From Cupriavidus necator (GTDB lineage: Bacteria; Pseudomonadota; Gammaproteobacteria; Burkholderiales; Burkholderiaceae), in assembly GCA_022041995.1 (NCBI GenBank), contig CP074381.1:620001-684000 (forward strand): 64,000 nt of DNA. Direction: 5' to 3'. The translations under genes were made by a program, and so were the position numbers. The notes beneath the pieces are model-generated. The model saw nothing but the letters and a program-made list of their open reading frames with translations. It had not been told where the DNA came from and did no database searches. Shown here one piece after another: positions 18,918-28,482 of this stretch. Position 1 is the stretch's first letter. Every line of letters starts with the position of its first letter.

Positions 18918-20401
18918 TCGGCGGGAGCGCTGGTCGCCCGGTCTTCCTCCCACCACCCACCCCCCAACGCCTGCAGCAGCGCCGCCGAATCCGCCAGCCG
19001 GTCGGCGCGCGCCTGCGCCAGTTCCAGCGACGCCTGGCGCGACTGCCGCTCGGCATCCAGCACCGCCAGCTGGCTGATGCCGCCGAGCCGGTACTGCTCC
19101 GACACCACCGCCAGCGTATCGCGCGCCTGCCGCGCGCTGTCGGCGCGTTCGCGCAGCGCGGCGGCATCGGCTTCTAGTGCACGCAGTGAATCGGCCACGT
19201 TCTGCAGGCCCTGCAGCACGGCTTGCCGATACGCGGCCAGCGACTGCTCATAAGCCGCCTCCGCTGCACGCTTGCGCGCCTGCAGCTCGCCGCCCCGGAA
19301 TACCGGCTGCACCAGCCCCGCGGCCAGGCTCCATACGTTCAGGCTGCTGAACAGGTCGCGCGCCGCGGTGGCCTGCGTGCCGCCGCTGGCGCTCAGCGTG
19401 ATCTGTGGATAGAGGTTGGCGGTGGCCACGCCGATATTGGCCGAGGCCTGGTGCAGCAGGGCCTCGGCTGCGCGGATATCGGGGCGGCGGCGTGCCAGCG
19501 TGGCGGGCAGGCTGACCGGCAGCGTGGCGGGCAGGTGCAAGTCGTCCAGGCGGAATTCGGGCAGGCCGGCCGAAGCCGGCGTCTGGCCGGTGTAGACCGC
19601 CAGCTGGTGCCGCGTGGCGTCGAGCTGGCGTTGCAGCGCCGGCACCAGTGCCTGGGTTTGCGCAAGTTCCGCACGCTGGCGCTGCACGTCGACACGCGCC
19701 ACGCCGCCGGCGCGCAGCCGTTCTTCGGTGATGCCCAACTGGCGCTGCTGGGCTGCGGCGACGGCGACCGTATCGGCCAGCTGCGCGCGCAGGCCGGCTT
19801 CGCGGATGGCTGCGGTGGCCACGTTGGCGGCCAGCGCCAGGCGCGCGGCTTCCAGTTCATAGCGCTGGTAGTCCACCGCTGCCTGCAGTCCCTCCAGTTC
19901 GCGCCGCTGGCCGCCGAACAGGTCGAGCACGTACGACACCTGCACCGTCGCGCCGTACAGCGTGAACGGTCCCGGGCTGGGGATCGCGGTGATGCCCAGG
20001 GACTGGAAATCGACCTGCTGGCGCGTGGTGTTCAGCTTGGCGTCGACAGCAGGCCAGCGCGTCGCGCCGGTGCGCGCGGCCAGGTTCTCCTGCGCCTCGC
20101 GCAGCCGGGCGCGTGCCTGCCCGAGCGTCGGGCTGGCATCCAGCGCGCTGCGGATGGTGGCGTCCAGCGCCGGGCTGCGGAACAGCGACCACCACTGCGC
20201 GGGCACGTCGGCGCCGGCGGCCAGGGTTTGCACGTGGGATTGCCCGCCCGCGTCGGCGCTGTCGGCCGCAACGGTTGCCACCGGCTGCGGGCCCGGCACG
20301 TAGCCGGTGTCGTCCGGCGGCGCGGGCGCGCGGAAGTCGGGGCCTACGGCGCAGCCGCACAACAGTGCCGCGGCGGCAAACAGAGGCGTGAGTCGTTGCA
20401 T
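18893..20401 (-). CDS. NodT-family outer-membrane efflux lipoprotein
   Basis: This 502-residue outer-membrane channel of the OprM/NodT group forms the exit duct of a tripartite exporter. A lipoprotein signal ends in LLCGC (lipidated Cys17), followed by AVGPDFRAPA, the hallmark NodT start. Two repeated OEP domains follow, with long helices and the conserved ARRRPDIRAAEALLHQASAN and ANLYPQITLSASGG. The start at 20401 is set by the lipobox. It is the last gene of the minus-strand exporter operon, 11 bases after the permease stop. Substrate is unknown. Confidence 0.92.
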   Translation of the reverse strand: MQRLTPLFAAAALLCGCAVGPDFRAPAPPDDTGYVPGPQPVATVAADSADAGGQSHVQTLAAGADVPAQWWSLFRSPALDATIRSALDASPTLGQARARLREAQENLAARTGATRWPAVDAKLNTTRQQVDFQSLGITAIPSPGPFTLYGATVQVSYVLDLFGGQRRELEGLQAAVDYQRYELEAARLALAANVATAAIREAGLRAQLADTVAVAAAQQRQLGITEERLRAGGVARVDVQRQRAELAQTQALVPALQRQLDATRHQLAVYTGQTPASAGLPEFRLDDLHLPATLPVSLPATLARRRPDIRAAEALLHQASANIGVATANLYPQITLSASGGTQATAARDLFSSLNVWSLAAGLVQPVFRGGELQARKRAAEAAYEQSLAAYRQAVLQGLQNVADSLRALEADAAALRERADSARQARDTLAVVSEQYRLGGISQLAVLDAERQSRQASLELAQARADRLADSAALLQALGGGWWEEDRATSAPADQSMPLRQ

Positions 20402-20412
20402 GGCCACCCCCT

Positions 20413-21573
20413 TCAATCCAGCGTGCGGCGGTAGAAGCGCACCGCGATCGCCATCACCACCACGATGAACAGCGCCATCGGCCAGACATTGGGCCAAAGC
20501 TCCGTCCAGCCGTTGCCCTTGAGCAGGATGCCCCGGATGATGCGGTGGAAGTACGTCATCGGCAGGATGTTGCCGATGGCCTGCGCCCAGCCCGGCATGC
20601 CCGCGAACGGGAACATGAAGCCGGATAGCAGGATGTTGGGCAGGAAGTAGAAGAAGGTAAGCTGCATCGCCTGCAGCTGGTTCTGCGCCAGCGACGACAG
20701 CGTGATGCCGACCGTCAGGTTGGCCGCGATGAACAGCAGCGCCGCCATGTACAACACCAGGACGGAGCCGAAGAACGGCACCTGGAATACCCAGCGCGCG
20801 GCGATCAGCACGATGGTGGACTGGATCAGGCCGATGAAGATGTACGGGACGATCTTGCCGGTCATCACCTCGATCGGCTTCACCGGCGTGGCGAGCAGGT
20901 TCTCCATGGTGCCGCGCTCGCGTTCGCGCGTCATGGCCAGGCCCGTCATCATGACCATGGTCATGGTCAGGATCACGCCCATCAGCCCCGGAATGATGTT
21001 GTACTGCGTGATGCCTTCGGGGTTATAGAGCCGCTGCACTTGCACGTCGAAGGGCGCCTTGCCGCCGGCCAGCGGCGCGAGCGATCCTTTCAGGTCGGTG
21101 CGCGCGACGCTGAACGGCAACTGCGCGAGCGCCGCAATGGCGGCGCCGGTGGCCGACGGGTCGGTCGCGTCCGCTTCCACCACCAGCGCGGGCCGTTCGC
21201 CGCGCAGCAGCTTGCGCGTGAAATCGGGCGGTATGTTGACCACGAACTGCACGTTGCCCTTCATCAGCGCCTCGCGCCCGGCCTTTTCGTCGGGCAGCGT
21301 GCCCACCACCTTGAAGTAGGTGGAGTGCTCCATGCCGGCAATGAACGAGCGCGTGAACTCGCTCTGGTCCGCGGCGATCACCGCGGTCGGCAGGTGGCGC
21401 GGATCGGTGTTGATGGCAAAGCCGAACAGCAGCAACTGCATGATGGGCAGTCCGACGATCATGGCGAAGGTGACGCGGTCGCGCCGCAGTTGCAGGAATT
21501 CCTTGAGCACGATGCTCCACCACCGTTGCAGCGAGATGCGCTGCCGCGCGGCCGGCTTGCGGGCGGTTGTCAT
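20413..21573 (-). CDS. ABC-2 type transporter permease (YhhJ/YbhS-like)
   Basis: This 386-residue inner-membrane permease of an ABC-2 exporter has one helix near the N-terminus (DRVTFAMIVGLPIMQLLLFG), then a large periplasmic domain of about 150 residues (ADQSEFTRSFIAGMEHSTYF). Five C-terminal helices include GLMGVILTMTMVMMTGLAMT and the coupling segment RERERGTMENLLATPVKP. It overlaps the ATPase stop by four bases. Only one permease gene is present, so the transporter should work with a homodimeric permease, unlike the E. coli ybhS/ybhR pair. Confidence 0.9.
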   Translation of the reverse strand: MTTARKPAARQRISLQRWWSIVLKEFLQLRRDRVTFAMIVGLPIMQLLLFGFAINTDPRHLPTAVIAADQSEFTRSFIAGMEHSTYFKVVGTLPDEKAGREALMKGNVQFVVNIPPDFTRKLLRGERPALVVEADATDPSATGAAIAALAQLPFSVARTDLKGSLAPLAGGKAPFDVQVQRLYNPEGITQYNIIPGLMGVILTMTMVMMTGLAMTRERERGTMENLLATPVKPIEVMTGKIVPYIFIGLIQSTIVLIAARWVFQVPFFGSVLVLYMAALLFIAANLTVGITLSSLAQNQLQAMQLTFFYFLPNILLSGFMFPFAGMPGWAQAIGNILPMTYFHRIIRGILLKGNGWTELWPNVWPMALFIVVVMAIAVRFYRRTLD

Positions 21574-22538
21574 AGCGTGTCCCTGGCCTTGCGGGCCGCC
21601 ATATTGTCTTCGGCCCCGCTCATCATGTGGATGAAGACGTCTTCCAGGCTGGTCTGGGTTTGCTCGACGCGCCGGCCCGGGCCGGCCAGCCGCGCGAGCG
21701 TGTCGGCCAGCGTCTGCGCATCGCGCCCGGTCACATGCAGCGCGGTGCCGAAGGCCACGGTCTGCTCCACGCCGGGCGCGCCCTGCAGCTGCTCGGACAG
21801 CACGGCGAGGTCGTCGCCTTCCACGCTCCAGGTCGACAGGTTCTGGCTGGCCACCACTTCATCGGCGGTGCCCTGCGCCAGCAGCTTGCCGTAGGCGATA
21901 TAGGCCAGCTTATGGCAGCGCTCGGCCTCGTCCATGTAGTGGGTGCTGACCAGCACCGAGATACCGCGCGCGGCCAGTTGGTGCAGGTGTTCCCAGAAGT
22001 CGCGCCGGGCCTTGGGGTCCACGCCCGCGGTGGGCTCGTCGAGCAGCAGCAGCTCGGGCTCGTGCAGCAGGCAGGCCGCCAGCGCCAGCCGCTGCTTCCA
22101 GCCGCCAGACAGCGCGCCGGCCAGCTGCGCCGAGCGCGAGGCCAGGCCCAGGTCTTCCAGTGCGCGCTCGACTGCCTCGCGCCGGTTCGGCATGCCGTAG
22201 ACGCGCGCGACAAAGTCCAGGTTCTCGCGGATCGACAGGTCGTCCCAGTAAGAGAACTTCTGCGTCATGTAGCCGACGCGGCGCTTGATCTCGTCAGATT
22301 CGCTCCGGATGTCGTAGCCCAGGCAGGTGCCCTCGCCGGAATCGGGCGTCAGCAGCCCGCACATCATGCGGATCGAGGTGGTCTTGCCGCTGCCGTTGGG
22401 GCCGAGGAAGCCGAAGATCTCGCCGCGCGCGACCTGCATGCTCAGGTCATTGACCACGTGCTTGTCGCCGAAGTGCTTGTTCAGGCCGCGCACGTCGATG
22501 GCGAGTGCGGCCGCGCCGCCGTTCGCTGTGGTGTTCAT
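21570..22538 (-). CDS. ABC transporter ATP-binding protein of the exporter
   Basis: This 322-residue cytoplasmic ATPase powers the ABC-2 permease. Walker A is GPNGSGKTT (residues 46-54), the signature is LSGGWKQRL and Walker B is LLLLDEPTAGVDP; the His switch lies in VLVSTHYMDEA. A C-terminal extension of about 80 residues (after QNLSTWSVEGDD) is typical of the YbhF/YhiH-type subgroup. It overlaps both neighbours by four bases (hlyD upstream, permease downstream), so the four genes are translated as one unit. Confidence 0.93.
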   Translation of the reverse strand: MNTTANGGAAALAIDVRGLNKHFGDKHVVNDLSMQVARGEIFGFLGPNGSGKTTSIRMMCGLLTPDSGEGTCLGYDIRSESDEIKRRVGYMTQKFSYWDDLSIRENLDFVARVYGMPNRREAVERALEDLGLASRSAQLAGALSGGWKQRLALAACLLHEPELLLLDEPTAGVDPKARRDFWEHLHQLAARGISVLVSTHYMDEAERCHKLAYIAYGKLLAQGTADEVVASQNLSTWSVEGDDLAVLSEQLQGAPGVEQTVAFGTALHVTGRDAQTLADTLARLAGPGRRVEQTQTSLEDVFIHMMSGAEDNMAARKARDTL

Positions 22539-23515
22539 TGCCGCACCACTTCGACGGGCTGGCCCGGCCGCAGCTTGGGCGCATCGGCCGCCGCCGGGCG
22601 TGCTTCGACCAGGAACACCAGCTTGCGCCGCGTCTCGTTGCTGTAGATCACCGGCGGCGTGTATTCGGCCTCGTTGGCGACGTAGCTGATGGTGGCCGCC
22701 ACCGGCGCGGCGCAGCCGTCGCAGCGCACCCGCACCGCCTGGCCGTTGCGCAGCGCGCCCACTACGGTCTCAGGCACATAGAAGCGCACCTTGACGTTGC
22801 CCGGCGGCAGCATGCGCACCACGGGGCTGCCCGCCGGCACCCATTCGCCGAGGCGGTAGGGCGTGTCGTAGACCAGCCCCGCCTGCGTCGTGGCCACGGT
22901 CTTGCGCGACAGCTTCCACTCGGCCTGCGCCAGCGCCGCGCGCGCGGCGGCCACCTGCGCGGCCTGCGCGGCTTGCTGCGCATCTCGGCCCGGCAGCCGG
23001 GCCACGTCGATATCGCGCTGCAGTTCGCGCACACGTGCGGCGTCGCTGCTGGCCTGTGCGCGCGATTCGTCGAGCTGCGCCTGCGCGATGCCGCCGATCT
23101 CATACTGGCGCTGGTCGCGCCGCAAGGCCGCGGCACTGCGCTGCGCCTGGGCCTGAGCCTGCGCCAACTGGGCGCGGCTGACCTCGACTTCGACCGGGCG
23201 CTTGCCGGTCTTCATGTCTTGCAGCTGTGCCTCGGCTGCGCGCAACTGGTCCTCGGCCTGCTGGCGCGCGGCGCGCTCGTCGTCGGATTCAAGTGCAAAC
23301 AGCGCGGCGCCCTGGCCGACCTGCTGGCCGCGCTGCACCGACAGCGTGTCGAGGCGCCCGGCGAACGGCGAGGCCACGCTGACGAATTCGCCTTCGACAT
23401 AGCCTTGCCAGGTGTCGGCGCGTTCACGGCTGCAAGCGGCGACCAGCAGCACCGCCGCCAGCGCGGCAAGCACCGCTGCCGGCAGTTGCGGGCGGGTGGG
23501 ATGGGCGTGGTTCAT
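22535..23515 (-). CDS. HlyD/MFP-family periplasmic adaptor (YbhG-like)
   Basis: This 326-residue membrane-fusion protein links the ABC permease to the NodT duct. The N-terminus is a lipoprotein-like signal ending VAAC (Cys28). A biotinyl-lipoyl half follows (YVEGEFVSVASPFAGRLDTL), then a long coiled-coil hairpin (QQAEDQLRAAEAQLQDMK and later AQAAQAAQVAAARAALAQAE). The second lipoyl half and a beta-barrel (VRMLPPGNVKVRFYVPE) complete it. It overlaps tetR and the ATPase by four bases each. The architecture equals E. coli YbhG. Confidence 0.92.
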   Translation of the reverse strand: MNHAHPTRPQLPAAVLAALAAVLLVAACSRERADTWQGYVEGEFVSVASPFAGRLDTLSVQRGQQVGQGAALFALESDDERAARQQAEDQLRAAEAQLQDMKTGKRPVEVEVSRAQLAQAQAQAQRSAAALRRDQRQYEIGGIAQAQLDESRAQASSDAARVRELQRDIDVARLPGRDAQQAAQAAQVAAARAALAQAEWKLSRKTVATTQAGLVYDTPYRLGEWVPAGSPVVRMLPPGNVKVRFYVPETVVGALRNGQAVRVRCDGCAAPVAATISYVANEAEYTPPVIYSNETRRKLVFLVEARPAAADAPKLRPGQPVEVVRQ

Positions 23516-24234
23516 GAGGACTCCGGAGAAAGCCTGGACGTGCCGGCGTCGGGCGCCGGTGCCAGCCCGTGCGTCAGCAGCGCGGATACATGGCGCACCA
23601 GCGTGTCGGTATCGACCGCTTCGCCGCCGGGCAGCCGGCGCCAGATATGGGTGGTGGCCAGCGGCAGCAGCGTCAGGCCGATCAGCGACGGCATCACCAG
23701 CGCCGGCTCCAGGCCGCTATTGAGCTGCCCGCGCGCGATCGCGGCCGCCAGCGGCGCGCTCAGTGCGCCGGCGCGCTGCAGCGCGAAGCGTTCCAGCGCG
23801 CGCTCGCGCAGGGCGCCGTCGGCGCTGGCGACTTCGCGGATCCACAGCCCGGGAAACCAGGGCGTGGCGGCCGCGGTGCGGATCAGCCGGCCGGCGATGC
23901 CGATCAGCATGGCCATCGGCTCGGCCTCTCCGGCGGCAGCGAAGACACTAGCCACCAGCGGCTGCAGCTTTTCCTCGACCACGGCGTCCAGCAGCAATTC
24001 GCGGTCGCTGAAGTAGTAATGGACCAGTGCTGGCGTCACGCCCGCCTGGGTGGCAATCGCCTTGACCGGGGTGCCGGCCACACCCTGGCGCGAGAACAGG
24101 TCGGTGGCTGCATCGAGGATGCGTTCGCGCTGGCCGGGCTGCCCGGCCGCAGGACGACCGGGGCTGCGGCGGGCGGAGGGTTTCGGTTTGGCGGACGGGC
24201 GCGGCATGGGCAAACGGATGCAAGCGGTCTCCAT
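23512..24234 (-). CDS. TetR-family regulator of the exporter operon
   Basis: This 240-residue repressor has an N-terminal helix-turn-helix: RERILDAATDLFSRQGVAGT, then VKAIATQAGVTPALVHYYF. A C-terminal ligand domain resembles the CecR/YbiH group (ELLLDAVVEEKLQPLV). The start is ATG 24234; ATG 24207 (MPRPSAKPK) is an alternative, since the first residues are low-complexity. It leads and overlaps the exporter genes, the same arrangement as cecR-ybhGFSR in E. coli. It probably represses its own operon from the AT-rich site at 24236-24263. Confidence 0.9.
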   Translation of the reverse strand: METACIRLPMPRPSAKPKPSARRSPGRPAAGQPGQRERILDAATDLFSRQGVAGTPVKAIATQAGVTPALVHYYFSDRELLLDAVVEEKLQPLVASVFAAAGEAEPMAMLIGIAGRLIRTAAATPWFPGLWIREVASADGALRERALERFALQRAGALSAPLAAAIARGQLNSGLEPALVMPSLIGLTLLPLATTHIWRRLPGGEAVDTDTLVRHVSALLTHGLAPAPDAGTSRLSPESS

Positions 24235-24235
24235 T

Positions 24236-24263
24236 GAATATTAATTTTTTCGTTAATTAATTC
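24236..24263. promoter_or_regulatory. AT-rich promoter/operator candidate for the tetR-exporter operon
   Basis: Twenty-eight bases directly upstream of the tetR ATG are nearly pure A/T and imperfectly palindromic: GAATATTAA on the left, TTAATTAATTC on the right, around TTTTTTCG. This is strongly AT-rich against a GC-rich background and lies where a self-regulating TetR would bind. The binding claim is inference. Confidence 0.5.
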
Positions 24264-24389
24264 AAGGGCGGTTACAACGTCGGCCTTCCGGCACACTCTT
24301 GGCAGGTAGACATGTCATGAGCGCTTGGCTATGCTGCGGGCGCCGGCGCGCGCCGTTTCCGACACTTCCCTTGCTGACCGCCTCTGCCG

Positions 24390-25766
24390 ATGCCGTTCCC
24401 GCTACTTGCCACCGCTCACGTTCGTGGAGCGCTCCGTTTTCGTCGTGTGCTGGCCGCGCTGACCTGTTGCGCGTGTCTGCCAGCGATGGCGCAGCAAGCG
24501 GAGCCGGTGCCAAGCCCGGCTGAAGCGGAGAGCCCGTTTGCCTTTCATGGCCAGAGCACCTACATCTGGCAGCGCAAGCCATCATTCGGCGCGGCATACT
24601 CCGGGCCCAACAGCCTGGGTACCGAACGGGCCAAGAGCTACTCGTTCAGCGCGACGCTGGATCTGGGACTGAAGCTGTGGCAGGGCGCGGAGTTCCACTT
24701 CAACCCGGAAGCCACGCAAGGCGTGCCGTTTTCCGGCTTGCACGGCCTGGGCGGCTTGTCCAACGGTGAACTGGGCAAGGCCGCCAGCACCAACCCGGTG
24801 TTCTACAGGGCGCGCGCCTTCGTGCGGCAGACCTGGGGCCTGGGCGGCGGCAGCGAAGCGCTGGAGGCGGATTTCAACCAGTTTGCGCGCACCGTCGACC
24901 AGCAGCGCGTGGTGCTGACGGCGGGCAACTTTGGCGTGCTGGATGTCTTCGACCAGAATGAGTTCGGCTCGGACCCGCGCACGCAGTTCATGAACTGGTC
25001 GTTCATGGCGCATGGCGCCTTCGACTATCCGGCCGATGCGCGCGGCTATAGCTGGGGCCTGTCGCTGGAATACATCGGCGACGGCTGGTCGGCGCGCATC
25101 GGGCGCTTCCTGCAGCCGCTGGAATCCAACGGGCTGCGGCTAGACACCCGCATGTTCGAGCACTACGGCGACATCATCGAAGTGGAGAAGCGCTACCAGC
25201 CGGCCGGCCGGCCCGGCACCGCCCGGCTGCTGTGGTTCCGCAACAAGGCGCGCATGGGCGCGTTCAGCGATGCCATCGGCTTCGGCATGGCCAATAGCAC
25301 TACCCCGGACGTCGCCGACGTGCGGCGCGAGCACGCCAAGAGCGGCGTGGGCGTGACACTGCTGCAGCAGGTCACCGATTCACTGGGGATGTTTGCGCGC
25401 GCCAGCCTGTCCGACGACAAGACTGAGACCTATGCCTTCACGGAGATCGGCCGCCAGGTGTCGGCGGGCGGCGTGCTGAAGGGCGATGCGTGGGGACGGG
25501 CGCGCGATGCGCTGGGCGTGGCGGTGGCGATCAACATGCTCGGCCCGAACCACCGCAACTACCTGGCCGCGGGCGGGCTGGGCGCGTTCCTGGGCGACGG
25601 TGCGCTGCGCTACGGGCCCGAGCAGATCCTGGAGATCTACTACAGTTTCCAGCCGGTGAAGTACCTGAGCATCAGCCCGGACTTTCAGTTCGTGCGCAAC
25701 CCCGGCTACAACCGCGACCGCGGGCCGGTGAAGTTCTACGGGGTGCGGTTTCACGGGGAGTTCTGA
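24390..25766 (+). CDS. OprB-family carbohydrate-type porin
   Basis: This 458-residue outer-membrane beta-barrel has a signal peptide (cleavage near AMAQ-QAEP). FAFHGQSTYIWQRKPSF is the opening of OprB (PF04966) proteins. Alternating amphipathic strands follow, for example AKSYSFSATLDLGLKLWQGAE and VVLTAGNFGVLDVFDQNEF. The C-terminus VKFYGVRFHGEF ends in Phe, the usual barrel-assembly signal. OprB of Pseudomonas takes up glucose; many relatives have other substrates. No sugar transporter is adjacent, so the substrate is unknown. It is transcribed away from the exporter operon and converges with queF. Confidence 0.88.
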   Translation: MPFPLLATAHVRGALRFRRVLAALTCCACLPAMAQQAEPVPSPAEAESPFAFHGQSTYIWQRKPSFGAAYSGPNSLGTERAKSYSFSATLDLGLKLWQGAEFHFNPEATQGVPFSGLHGLGGLSNGELGKAASTNPVFYRARAFVRQTWGLGGGSEALEADFNQFARTVDQQRVVLTAGNFGVLDVFDQNEFGSDPRTQFMNWSFMAHGAFDYPADARGYSWGLSLEYIGDGWSARIGRFLQPLESNGLRLDTRMFEHYGDIIEVEKRYQPAGRPGTARLLWFRNKARMGAFSDAIGFGMANSTTPDVADVRREHAKSGVGVTLLQQVTDSLGMFARASLSDDKTETYAFTEIGRQVSAGGVLKGDAWGRARDALGVAVAINMLGPNHRNYLAAGGLGAFLGDGALRYGPEQILEIYYSFQPVKYLSISPDFQFVRNPGYNRDRGPVKFYGVRFHGEF

Positions 25767-25782
25767 AGCTCCCCGCCAGCGC

Positions 25783-26616
25783 CTACTGCCGCGCGTTGCG
25801 CTTGTTATCCGGCCACGCCGTGTTGTAGTTGGTGCGGAACGGATTGATATCGAGCCCGCCGCGGCGCGTGTAGCGCGCGTAGACCGCCAGCTTGACCGGC
25901 TTGCATTCGCGCATCACGTCCATGAAGATCCGCTCCACGCACTGCTCGTGGAACTCGTTGTGGTTGCGGAACGAGATCAGGTACTTGAGCAGCCCTTCCT
26001 GGTTGATCGGCGCACCCACGTAGCGGATCTGCACGCTGCCCCAGTCCGGCTGGCCGGTGACCAGGCAGTTGGACTTGAGCAGGTGCGACACCAGCGTTTC
26101 CTCCACCGGGGCTTCTTCCTGGTCCGCGCCGAGCAGCTCGGGCGCGGGCTCGTAGCGGTCCACCTCGATATCGAGCCGGTCCAGCAGCAGCCCGTCGAGT
26201 TCACCCATCTTCTGCGTGCCCAGGTCCGCCTCAGTCACCAGCCGCACCTGCACGGTGCCGCCGGTGGCTTCGGACAGGTCGTGGTGCAGCAACTGCTGCA
26301 GCGCCTCGGGTGAAGCAATCCTGGTCTGGTTGAACGAGTTCAGGTACAGCTTGAACGACTTGGACTCGATGATATTGGGCGTGTCCGACGGGATGATGAA
26401 GCTGGCCAGCGCCACCTGCGGCTTGCCCTTCAGGTTCAGCCACGACAGTTCGTACGCGTTCCAGATATCGACGCCAAAAAACGGTACCGGCTTGCCTTCG
26501 GGCAGGCCGATCTCAGTGCGCTTGGGCTGGCGCGGGATCGGGAACAGCAGTGAGGCGTCGTATTCGGTCTTGTAGGCCGAGGGCTTGCCCAGCGGCGAGT
26601 GTTCAGGGAGGCTCAT
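25783..26616 (-). CDS. queF: NADPH-dependent 7-cyano-7-deazaguanine reductase
   Basis: QueF reduces preQ0 to preQ1 in the biosynthesis of queuosine for tRNA wobble positions. The 277-residue protein is the long (E. coli-like, tandem T-fold) form. The NADPH-binding motif [15 protein letters not shown] lies at about residues 84-98, the nucleophilic cysteine (Cys184) is in [12 protein letters not shown], and [16 protein letters not shown] carries the catalytic His/Glu region. The queuosine genes queC/D/E are not nearby. It ends 16 bases before the convergent porin stop and starts 17 bases after the ilvA stop on the same strand. Confidence 0.97.
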   Translation of the reverse strand: MSLPEHSPLGKPSAYKTEYDASLLFPIPRQPKRTEIGLPEGKPVPFFGVDIWNAYELSWLNLKGKPQVALASFIIPSDTPNIIESKSFKLYLNSFNQTRIASPEALQQLLHHDLSEATGGTVQVRLVTEADLGTQKMGELDGLLLDRLDIEVDRYEPAPELLGADQEEAPVEETLVSHLLKSNCLVTGQPDWGSVQIRYVGAPINQEGLLKYLISFRNHNEFHEQCVERIFMDVMRECKPVKLAVYARYTRRGGLDINPFRTNYNTAWPDNKRNARQ

Positions 26617-26633
26617 GGGGCGCTCAGCAGGTG

Positions 26634-28172
26634 TCAGGACAGGAACAGCTTGTACACCGGGTTGTCAGTTTCGTCCCAGTGTACGTAACCCAGGGTCGAA
26701 AGGAAGGCGCGGAAGGCGCGCTTCTCGTTCTTCGGCACCTGGATGCCGACCAGGATGTTGGAGGTATCCGCACCCTGGTTGCGGTAGTGGAACAGGCTGA
26801 TGTTCCAGTTCGGGCTCATGCTGGACAGGAATTTCATCAGCGCGCCGGGCCGCTCCGGGAACTCGAAGCGGTACAGCAGCTCGTCATGCGCCAGCGCCGA
26901 GCGCCCGCCCACCATGTAGCGGATATGCTGCTTGGCCAGTTCGTCGTTGGACAGGTCCAGCGTGTCGAAGCCATGCTTGCGGAAGCTGGCGGCGATCTTG
27001 TCGTTCTCGGCGCGGCTGGCGATCTGCACCCCGACGAAGATGTGCGCCATGCTGGTATCGGCGATGCGGTAGTTGAACTCGGTCACGTTGCGTGTGCCCA
27101 CCAGCTCGCAGAAGCGCTTGAAGCTGCCGCGCTCCTCGGGGATGGTGACGGCGAACACGGCTTCGCGGGCCTCGCCCACCTCGGCGCGCTCGGCGACAAA
27201 GCGCAGGCGGTCGAAGTTCATGTTGGCGCCGCAGGCGATCGCCACCAGGTGCTGGCCCTTGAGTTTCTCGCGCTCGGCGTAGGCCTTCAGGCCCGCCACG
27301 GCCAGCGCGCCGGCCGGCTCCAGGATGCTGCGGGTGTCCTGGAACACGTCCTTCAGGCCCGCGCAGATGGCGTCGGTGTCCACCAGGATGATGTCGTCGA
27401 CCAGCTCGCGCGTGATGCGGAAGGTCTCCTTGCCGACCAGCTTGACCGCGGTGCCGTCCGAGAACAGCCCCACTTCCTTCAGCTCGACGCGCTTGCCGGC
27501 GTCGACCGAGCGCTTCATCGCGTCGGAGTCCACCGTCTGCACGCCGATCACCTTGATCTCGGGGCGCACCGCCTTGATGTACGAGGCGATGCCAGAGATC
27601 AGCCCGCCGCCGCCGATGGCGACGAACACGGCATGGATCGGGCCCGGGTGCTGGCGCAGGATCTCCATGGCGATGGTGCCCTGGCCGGCGATGACCTCGG
27701 GATCGTCGAACGGATGGATGAAGGTCAGCTTGTGCTTTTTCTCCAGCTCCGCGGCATGGTTGTAGGCGTCGCTGTAGGACTCGCCGTGCAGCACGATTTC
27801 CACCCACTGGCCGCCGCGTTCGCGCACGGCGTCGATCTTCACCTGCGGCGTGGTGACCGGCATGGCGATGATGGCCTTGCACTGCAGGCGCGCCGCGGAC
27901 AGCGCCACGCCCTGCGCGTGGTTGCCGGCCGAGGCGGCAATCACGCCGCGCTTGAGTTCTTCCGGCGTCAGCGAGGCCATCTTGTTGTATGCGCCACGCA
28001 GCTTGAAGGAGAAGACCGGCTGGGTGTCCTCGCGCTTGAACCAGACCGAATTGCCGGTGCGCGCCGACAACAGGTGCGCGTAGGTCAGTTCGGTTTCCTG
28101 CGCCACGTCGTAGACCTTGGCGGTCAGGATCTTCTTGAGGTAGTCGGGTCGGGCGGCGGACATGCGGGTCAT
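26634..28172 (-). CDS. ilvA: threonine ammonia-lyase, biosynthetic
   Basis: IlvA deaminates threonine to 2-oxobutanoate, the first committed step toward isoleucine. The 512-residue protein has the PLP domain with lysine in SFKLRGAYN (Lys57), the glycine-rich phosphate loop [14 protein letters not shown], and [10 protein letters not shown]. Two C-terminal ACT-like regulatory domains follow ([20 protein letters not shown] and [17 protein letters not shown]), so it is the isoleucine-inhibited form. The start at 28172 gives the E. coli-like length; ATG 28163 is equally plausible. A TGACGG-AAA-CCGTCA palindrome lies 48 bases upstream. queF follows on the same strand. Confidence 0.96.
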   Translation of the reverse strand: MTRMSAARPDYLKKILTAKVYDVAQETELTYAHLLSARTGNSVWFKREDTQPVFSFKLRGAYNKMASLTPEELKRGVIAASAGNHAQGVALSAARLQCKAIIAMPVTTPQVKIDAVRERGGQWVEIVLHGESYSDAYNHAAELEKKHKLTFIHPFDDPEVIAGQGTIAMEILRQHPGPIHAVFVAIGGGGLISGIASYIKAVRPEIKVIGVQTVDSDAMKRSVDAGKRVELKEVGLFSDGTAVKLVGKETFRITRELVDDIILVDTDAICAGLKDVFQDTRSILEPAGALAVAGLKAYAEREKLKGQHLVAIACGANMNFDRLRFVAERAEVGEAREAVFAVTIPEERGSFKRFCELVGTRNVTEFNYRIADTSMAHIFVGVQIASRAENDKIAASFRKHGFDTLDLSNDELAKQHIRYMVGGRSALAHDELLYRFEFPERPGALMKFLSSMSPNWNISLFHYRNQGADTSNILVGIQVPKNEKRAFRAFLSTLGYVHWDETDNPVYKLFLS

Positions 28173-28482
28173 GGTCTCAGGGCGGGCCGTGGGGCGGCGC
28201 AAAAAAAAGGCGGAAATTCTGACGGAAACCGTCAATGATAAAGGATGGCGGCGACTTCCACCCGACCCGGGCGACGCTCCCGCCGCCCGCGGAGGGCGGC
28301 CCGGGCCGCGCGGAGGGTGCTTCTCGTGTGGATGACGATGCACTCGCGAGGATGCGGCGAGCCAGGGCGAAAGCGGGGCCACGGACCGGCCCCGGACTTG
28401 CATCGAGGCCGGATTGCGTGGGCGCCATGTAGGACGGCGCCCGGTGGACGCCGGTCAAAACCACGTGTTACGGTGTAACGCG
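28173..28482. other. divergent intergenic region between ilvA and otsB
   Basis: This 310-base region must carry the ilvA and otsB promoters. It holds an A8 tract (28201-28208) and the perfect palindrome TGACGG-AAA-CCGTCA (28220-28234). I see no leader peptide rich in Ile/Val/Leu codons that would suggest attenuation. Confidence 0.5.
28220..28234. promoter_or_regulatory. perfect palindrome upstream of ilvA, candidate operator
   Basis: TGACGG (28220-28225) and CCGTCA (28229-28234) are perfect inverted halves with a 3-base spacer. On the minus strand the transcript of this part is followed about ten bases later by an eight-T run. It could therefore be either a binding site or a leader hairpin for ilvA. 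Confidence 0.4.

Noticed and set aside
18840..19077. pilY1 truncated by a rearrangement next to nodT
   Set aside because: A single missing C in the run at 18858-18863 explains the abnormal ending and restores a typical C-terminus.
26550..28238. Very long open frame opposite ilvA
   Set aside because: It is the mirror of a highly conserved gene in GC-rich DNA; its product is a low-complexity Ala/Gly/His/Asp string with no domain.
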